Shown here piece by piece: positions 6,853 to 13,573 of a stretch of 13,573 nucleotides of DNA. Each line of letters begins with the position of its first letter. Positions within the stretch are counted from its first letter, which is position 1. The stretch spans positions 1-13,573 of the forward strand of contig DBCA01000001.1 of the NCBI GenBank assembly GCA_002292805.1. Reading direction: 5' to 3'. The position numbers and the translations under genes were made by a program. Source of the stretch: Caryophanales bacterium UBA970 (GTDB taxonomy: Bacteria > Bacillota_I > Bacilli_A > RFN20 > CAG-826). The notes beneath the pieces are model-generated. The model was given only the letters and a program-made list of their open reading frames with translations. It did no database searches and was not told the origin of the DNA.

Positions 6853-6878
6853 AAAACCACCTCCTTATTTCCTCATGT

Positions 6879-6907
6879 ATTATATGGGGATTTCTGACCT
6901 GAGTCAA
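6879..6907 (-). promoter_or_regulatory. Predicted strong promoter of rpmF
   Basis: The minus strand has TTGACT (6907-6902), a 17-base spacer and a perfect TATAAT (6884-6879). Transcription would start near 6872, about 20 bases ahead of the rpmF ATG, leaving room only for the ribosome binding site. Confidence 0.85.
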
Positions 6908-6916
6908 TGAAAAACA

Positions 6917-7711
6917 CTATTCTTTTTCACGACGAATAAAGGATGCATTCTTGGTGTTAAGCATGGCGTTGCCGTACTTCGAGGATAAGAAGTCTGCTTT
7001 GACCAACCCTTGAATAAAGCTAAGACGATCATGGTGAAAGTAGGCGGTTAAAGCAGGGAGTAATCGTTTGGATATATCACGAAGATTTGGTCGTTTGATG
7101 CCTCGATCAAACAAAGATATCGTCACATCCAATCGTCCTTGTTTATTGATGATGAGAACCACCCGAGCATCAGGTTGATAAAAAGCTTGTGCCGACTTGT
7201 CACCCACGTGAAGGGGAATTAAATGAACAAATCCAGAAGAAAACAACCCCCAGGAATAATGTTCAAATGCATCGACAATCGACGTTGAGAAGTCTTCATT
7301 CAATCGACTATATGGATAATCAAATAATTTATCTGGTTCACGGCGATAAATGAAATTCATCGCCCGATTAAAAAATGGAAGAATGATGGTTTGTTGTTCA
7401 TCAAGAAAATGATATGTGAATTGAAGGTCTTGTAAGAACCGCTCGCGAATTAAATGGTGTTTGATTCTGCCATGAGTTTGCATGGAGACCATTCCTTGAA
7501 TGTTGAGATAATCGTCAATCTGTTTTTTTTGTTGTAAACCTTTTAAGATGATGACGGCTTGTAACATTGAAAAAATCGTGGTAGAAAAAAACAAATCGGT
7601 AAAGGCCGGGTAAAGTAACAAACGTCTTCTTTGATTTAAAAAATATTGCCCATCCTTTGATTTAAGGAATCGTCTTTTTTCTAACCAACTTTGCCAGAGG
7701 TTATTTGCCAA
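6917..7711 (-). CDS. Uncharacterised 264-residue protein
   Basis: I do not recognise this protein. It has a basic N-terminus (LEKRRFLKSK, NQRRRLLLYP), one hydrophobic stretch at about 38-57 that could be a membrane or buried helix, and a mixed, apparently globular remainder with a VVLIINKQGRLDVTISLF strand pair (about 185-202) and a basic end. No signal peptide, metal site or nucleotide-binding motif is visible. The start is TTG (7711-7709), supported by GAGGT 7 bases upstream, and overlaps the end of rsmE by 11 bases, so the two are probably co-expressed. The next in-frame ATG is at residue 49, inside the conserved-looking hydrophobic stretch. Codon use looks like that of its neighbours. The gene is real; its function is unknown. 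Confidence 0.8.
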   Translation of the reverse strand: MANNLWQSWLEKRRFLKSKDGQYFLNQRRRLLLYPAFTDLFFSTTIFSMLQAVIILKGLQQKKQIDDYLNIQGMVSMQTHGRIKHHLIRERFLQDLQFTYHFLDEQQTIILPFFNRAMNFIYRREPDKLFDYPYSRLNEDFSTSIVDAFEHYSWGLFSSGFVHLIPLHVGDKSAQAFYQPDARVVLIINKQGRLDVTISLFDRGIKRPNLRDISKRLLPALTAYFHHDRLSFIQGLVKADFLSSKYGNAMLNTKNASFIRREKE

Positions 7712-8420
7712 TGTGGATACCTCGATCCCTAATCATCGACAGGGCTACTGTCACCGCAGTTTCCGTTCTTAAGATGGTTGGTCCTAAGGATAAGGGTTGA
7801 TATTGTTGAGAGATGGCAAATTGAATTTCCTTTTCGCTAAAACCACCTTCAGGGCCAACCACCATCGCCACGCGTTGACCATGAGCAATGGGTGGGATAC
7901 ATTGTTTAGTTGATGCATTTTGTAAGTGATATTCAGAAGCAATCCATCGATGATCAAAACTTAACGTTAATGCTTCTGAAAGAGGTAAATAACGATCCAT
8001 CTTCATTCTTTTTTCACGTTTAGATTGTAGGGTTGCGTCATCAATCATGCGTTGATATCGGAGAAATTTTTTCACTAAATCATCAGGTTGCCAAACGACC
8101 ACCGTGCGCTCACTAGAACAAGGAATCAATTCAAACACCCCAAGTTCAGTTGCTTTTTGCACAACCCAATCAAAACGTTCCCCTTTGCTCACCGGATAAA
8201 TGAGGGTCAATAAAAATGGCAATTCGTGATGGCTATCGATCTTTTCTAAGCGATCAATGATCAATGGTTTTAACTGACGAACTTTACCGAGATAAACCAA
8301 AGAATCAATGACCAATTCAATCATTTCCTGAGGTTGAACTCTTAAAACATTCACCAGGTGATGGTGACTTTCTTCACTAAGGATGACACGGTCTTGCCAT
8401 TGGGCGAAGATCCGAATCAT
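7701..8420 (-). CDS. rsmE: 16S rRNA m3U1498 methyltransferase RsmE
   Basis: RsmE methylates N3 of U1498 in 16S rRNA of the assembled 30S subunit using S-adenosylmethionine. The 239-residue protein has an N-terminal PUA-like domain with HHLVNVLR (20-27) and a C-terminal SPOUT knot domain. Diagnostic motifs are QKATELGV (88-95), VGPEGGFSEKE (188-198) and SLGPTILRTETA (211-222), which form the cofactor-binding knot. Length is normal. The ATG (8420-8418) lies one base after the stop of the zinc-ribbon gene, with only a weak ribosome binding site, so coupling is likely. In many Firmicutes rsmE follows dnaJ and prmA; prmA is missing here and a zinc-ribbon membrane gene takes its place. Confidence 0.95.
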   Translation of the reverse strand: MIRIFAQWQDRVILSEESHHHLVNVLRVQPQEMIELVIDSLVYLGKVRQLKPLIIDRLEKIDSHHELPFLLTLIYPVSKGERFDWVVQKATELGVFELIPCSSERTVVVWQPDDLVKKFLRYQRMIDDATLQSKREKRMKMDRYLPLSEALTLSFDHRWIASEYHLQNASTKQCIPPIAHGQRVAMVVGPEGGFSEKEIQFAISQQYQPLSLGPTILRTETAVTVALSMIRDRGIHIGK

Positions 8421-8421
8421 A

Positions 8422-8835
8422 TTACTTCAACAATTCTCCCCGTGCATCTTTTGCATCAGGATTAAATAAATAATAAAGTGACAAGACAGTTTGTGTCATC
8501 GCTAAGAGCAATCCGATGGTGAATAATGAAGTTGGATCCATTAACCAAGATAAGGTTAACGAAAGCACTGAAATCAATCCATGAATCAGGCCCATACGGC
8601 GAAAACCCAGATAAAACCAGCCAATCCCTAGAAACCCGACCAAAAAAAACAATAGACTTGAAGCATATCGAGATTTTAAAGAGACAAGTTCCAATTGGTC
8701 TCGAAGGGCTGCATAACTTGCAGTCACATTGGAATTTGCTGAGGGTTGGTCAACAATAATGGCAGTCTTACAAACGGGACACGTTTTTAAATCATCACTA
8801 AATGCAGTCCCACATTTCCGGCATGTTTTTGTCAT
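8422..8835 (-). CDS. Zinc-ribbon membrane protein with TM2-like segment
   Basis: A 137-residue protein of unknown function. The N-terminus is a short zinc ribbon with Cys5-x2-Cys8 and Cys19-x2-Cys22 (CRKCGTAF, CPVCKTA). After a hydrophilic linker (about 27-55) come three hydrophobic segments near 57-75, 82-100 and 104-124. The first, VGFLGIGWFYLGF, resembles the TM2 domain family of small membrane proteins, which often carry such zinc ribbons. The C-terminus is charged. It starts at ATG (8835-8833), 14 bases after dnaJ, with no Shine-Dalgarno sequence; a TATAAT 6 bases upstream has no matching -35. It is followed one base later by rsmE. Domain calls are moderately sure; role unknown. Confidence 0.8.
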   Translation of the reverse strand: MTKTCRKCGTAFSDDLKTCPVCKTAIIVDQPSANSNVTASYAALRDQLELVSLKSRYASSLLFFLVGFLGIGWFYLGFRRMGLIHGLISVLSLTLSWLMDPTSLFTIGLLLAMTQTVLSLYYLFNPDAKDARGELLK

Positions 8836-8849
8836 AATTTTATTATAAG

Positions 8850-9983
8850 TTAATTTCGAAAAAACTTTTTAAATTTTTTAAAAGAAGTTTCTTGTTGTTC
8901 ATCACTTCGAAAAGATTCAAGTATATCTTTTTGTTTTTTACTTAAGTTTGTTGGGGTTTCAATTTTTAAATGAATGTATTGATCTCCAGGGGCTTGACCG
9001 CGTAAATCTTTCACGCCTTTGCCTTTAACCTTTAAGACTTTATCAGGTTGAGTTCCCGCAGGAATCATTAACGATACATCGCCATACACCGTCGGAATAT
9101 CTAAGGTCACGCCTAAGGTTGCATCGACAAAAGAAATTGGAATTTCTAAATGGATATCATTGCCTTCACGATTAAAGTGGGGGTGCTTATTGATGGATAT
9201 TTCTAAATACAAATCTCCATTAGGACCACCTAAATCACCACGTTCGCCTTTACCACTGATGCGAATTTGTTGACCGGTGTTGATGCCTGCAGGGATGTTC
9301 ACTTCAATATCCGTTTTGGTTCTGTTGTAACCTTTGCCTTGGCAAGTGGCACATGTTGCTTTAATCTTTTTGCCACGACCTTGGCAATTATCACAAACAG
9401 CTTCGGTTTCCATCATGCCTAAAATCGTACGTTGACGAACGCGTTGCCGACCTGATCCATTACATTGACGGCAAGTTTCTAAATCACTGCTTGATCTTGC
9501 GCCTGAACCGGCACACGTCAGACAGCTTTCATCGTATTGAATAGGGATGGTTAATTTCTTTCCATTGATGGCATCCATAAAATCAATGCGTAAACGCATT
9601 TGCGTATCAGCCCCACGTTGTGGTCCACTAGGTTGACGGCTACGACGTTGGCCCCCACCAAAGAAAGAACCAAAGACATCTCCTAAATCGACATCTTGGA
9701 AACCGGAAAACCCACCAAAGCCTCCGCCTTGGAAAGGATTGCCGCCACCACCTTGTTGATCAAACGCTGCATGACCAAACTGGTCATAAGCCGCACGCTT
9801 TTGCTCATCAAAAAGAATATCGTAAGCTTCTTGCACTTCTTTAAATTTCTTTTCAGCATCCGGAGCTTTGTTCAGATCTGGATGATATTGCTTGGCAAGT
9901 TTGCGGTAAGCAGCTTTGATGTCATCCTTACTCGCGCTTTTACTGATGCCAAGGACGTCGTAAAAATCTCTTTTGGTAGCCAT
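8850..9983 (-). CDS. dnaJ: Chaperone DnaJ (Hsp40), class I
   Basis: DnaJ delivers unfolded proteins to DnaK and stimulates its ATPase. The 377-residue protein has all class I parts in order: a J domain (5-70) with the HPD motif at 34-36, a Gly/Phe-rich linker (about 77-111, including [11 protein letters not shown]), and a zinc domain with four CxxCxGxG repeats at 154-161, 171-178, 197-204 and 211-218. Two C-terminal substrate-binding and dimerisation domains follow. Length is normal. The ATG is 7 bases after the dnaK stop with a weak AGGT site. It ends the heat-shock operon; no terminator is visible between it and the zinc-ribbon gene, so readthrough into that gene is possible. Confidence 0.98.
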   Translation of the reverse strand: MATKRDFYDVLGISKSASKDDIKAAYRKLAKQYHPDLNKAPDAEKKFKEVQEAYDILFDEQKRAAYDQFGHAAFDQQGGGGNPFQGGGFGGFSGFQDVDLGDVFGSFFGGGQRRSRQPSGPQRGADTQMRLRIDFMDAINGKKLTIPIQYDESCLTCAGSGARSSSDLETCRQCNGSGRQRVRQRTILGMMETEAVCDNCQGRGKKIKATCATCQGKGYNRTKTDIEVNIPAGINTGQQIRISGKGERGDLGGPNGDLYLEISINKHPHFNREGNDIHLEIPISFVDATLGVTLDIPTVYGDVSLMIPAGTQPDKVLKVKGKGVKDLRGQAPGDQYIHLKIETPTNLSKKQKDILESFRSDEQQETSFKKFKKFFRN

Positions 9984-9990
9984 GGACTAC

Positions 9991-12450
<2,460 letters not shown>

Positions 12451-12464
<14 letters not shown>

Positions 12465-13503
12465 GTTTCTTCTCCTTTTTTTTATCCGTTGGTTTTTCAG
12501 CATTTTTCTCAAAGTATTTTTCTAGCATATCCGTCACATACTCGAGTGCTGATAAGGCTCGATCATAATCCATGCGTGTCGGTCCAACCAAGGCAATTCG
12601 ACCTTCTTTTGCCCCAGGCATTTTCAATTTACTTGAGACAATCGATAAGTCTTGATGGGATTCAGCGTTACCAATGTTGACGGTTAAACTGTTTTTATTA
12701 AGATGAATTTCATCCAAGAGTTTGGGTGATTCTAACATCGTGAGAATCTTTCTTAACTTATCGCCATCATGGGCAAATTCTGGTTGATTGAATAAGGAAT
12801 CTTTGCCATATAACTTGAGTCGTTCACTGGCAAAATTAATAAATGCTTGAGCAAAGGCTTGATAAACTGCGTCGTGTTCAACAATATAATCTTCAAGAAT
12901 GGGTCTGATCGCATCCATTTTTTCCGATAGATTGGCAACTGGGGTTCCTTTTAGGCGCTTATTAATTAAGTTCATGCAATCGGCTAACGCTTCTTTATCA
13001 ATGTTGGTGGGAAGGACAAAAGTTTTGTTTTCAACATAACCAGAGTCGGTAATAAACACCGCGGTTGCTGAATTGTTTTCTAATGGCGTAACTTGGATAC
13101 TCATTAACTTTTCTTGTTGGGCATTTGGACCTAAGACGACCGAGGCAAGTTTAGTCATGTTGGAAAGAATCTCGGAACTCTTTTGGATAATATCCGTGAC
13201 AGATTGGGTTTTTTGTGACAGCATCACTTGAAGTTGTTGTTTGATACGTTCATCAACACTTTTGCTGCGAAGATGATCGACATAATATTGATACCCTTGG
13301 CTCGAAGGGATTCGACCTGATGACGTATGGGTTTTTTCTAGCAAACCATCTTGTTCCAACGAAAGCATTTCGTTGCGAATGGTCGCCGAAGAAAATGGAA
13401 GTTGATAGGTTTCAATTAAGGTGTGAGAGCCAACAGGTAAAGCGGTTTTAATGAAATGCTCGACAATATGTTTAAGAATTAAATCTCGGCGATTGCGTTC
13501 CAT
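12451..13503 (-). CDS. hrcA: Heat-shock repressor HrcA
   Basis: HrcA binds the CIRCE operator and represses the chaperone operon; in known systems the GroE chaperonin keeps it active. The 350-residue protein has an N-terminal winged helix (1-75), including SSATIRNEM (38-46) in the recognition-helix region and HTSSGRIPSSQGYQYYVD (59-76). A GAF-like dimerisation and insertion region covers the rest, with GRIALVGPTRMDYDRALS typical of the C-terminal part, and a highly Lys/Glu-rich tail. I choose ATG 13503-13501, preceded by AAGGAGG; an in-frame ATG at 13521 lies inside the CIRCE and overlaps this ribosome binding site. It is the first gene of the operon and so should regulate itself. The end overlaps grpE. 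Confidence 0.98.
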
Positions 13504-13514
13504 ACAAACCTCCT

Positions 13515-13541
13515 TTAGCATTCAAATAGATTGAGTGCTAA
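13515..13541. promoter_or_regulatory. CIRCE operator, HrcA-binding site
   Basis: An inverted repeat with 9-base arms and a 9-base spacer: TTAGCATTC, AAATAGATT, GAGTGCTAA on the plus strand. The consensus is TTAGCACTC-N9-GAGTGCTAA, so only one base differs. It covers the predicted transcription start and lies 11 bases ahead of the hrcA ATG. Binding of HrcA here would repress hrcA-grpE-dnaK-dnaJ at normal temperature. Confidence 0.97.
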
Positions 13542-13545
13542 AAAT

Positions 13546-13573
13546 ATTATAACAAGGTTTTTGGCACTGTCAA
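13546..13573 (-). promoter_or_regulatory. Consensus promoter of the hrcA-dnaJ operon
   Basis: The minus strand has a perfect TTGACA (13573-13568), a 16-base spacer ending in TGT, and a perfect TATAAT (13551-13546), so it also carries an extended -10 (TGn). Transcription would start near 13539, inside the CIRCE. The window ends at the first base of the -35, so any further upstream elements are not visible. Confidence 0.92.

Noticed and set aside
8842..8847. TATAAT as a promoter for the zinc-ribbon gene
   Set aside because: The -35 position reads AAAAAG, there is no extended -10, and such hexamers are frequent by chance in AT-rich gaps; mentioned only as a weak possibility.
8863..8885. A/T-rich partial palindrome near the end of dnaJ as a terminator
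   Set aside because: It lies within the last dnaJ codons, contains no GC in the stem and has no following T-run of its own.
12465..12512. grpE starting at TTG 12512
   Set aside because: The extra 16 residues come from the hrcA tail in another frame, and AAGGAG points to ATG 12464.
13504..13521. hrcA starting at ATG 13521
   Set aside because: This ATG lies in the CIRCE arm and the codons after it are the ribosome binding site of the ATG at 13503.

Overview
The window is a compact, one-directional stretch of housekeeping chromosome. Every gene I can support lies on the minus strand, so transcription runs from base 13573 towards base 1. The organism looks like a low-GC Gram-positive bacterium, most likely a Mollicutes relative that keeps the standard code (Acholeplasma/Izemoplasma-like) or a reduced Bacilli/Erysipelotrichia lineage. 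The reasons are the HrcA/CIRCE-controlled hrcA-grpE-dnaK-dnaJ operon, a single-chain GlyRS, the Firmicutes order ybeY-cdd-era-recO-glyS-dnaG, and strong AAGGAGG ribosome binding sites. TGA ends several genes (hrcA, ybeY, the C39 gene) while TGG encodes Trp, which excludes code-4 mycoplasmas. The lineage call is inference.

Layout in transcription order. (1) 13573-8850: a consensus promoter and CIRCE operator, then hrcA, grpE, dnaK and dnaJ, tightly packed. (2) 8835-6917: a small zinc-ribbon membrane protein, rsmE (16S rRNA m3U methyltransferase) and an unrecognised 264-residue protein. (3) 6907-5886: a strong promoter, rpmF (L32 with a long basic tail), a hairpin terminator, then deoC. (4) 5881-5616: a promoter, rpsU (S21, only 57 codons) and a second hairpin terminator. 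(5) 5607-2003: a translationally coupled run of a C39-peptidase/membrane protein without an ATPase domain, ybeY, cdd, era and recO; recO appears to start at an ATT codon. (6) 1998-572: a predicted promoter and glyS. (7) 516-1: the 5' part of dnaG, cut by the window edge.

The genes serve protein quality control (HrcA, GrpE, DnaK, DnaJ), ribosome building and rRNA processing or modification (L32, S21, YbeY, Era, RsmE), translation (GlyRS), replication and repair (DnaG, RecO) and pyrimidine deoxynucleoside salvage (Cdd, DeoC). There is no mobile element, CRISPR array, rRNA or tRNA visible, and no gene-free stretch longer than 300 bases. The least ordinary items are the ATPase-less C39 membrane protein, the ATT start of recO, two terminators placed directly in front of genes that lack a Shine-Dalgarno sequence, and the L32 tail. 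I did not find a wholly new multi-gene system.
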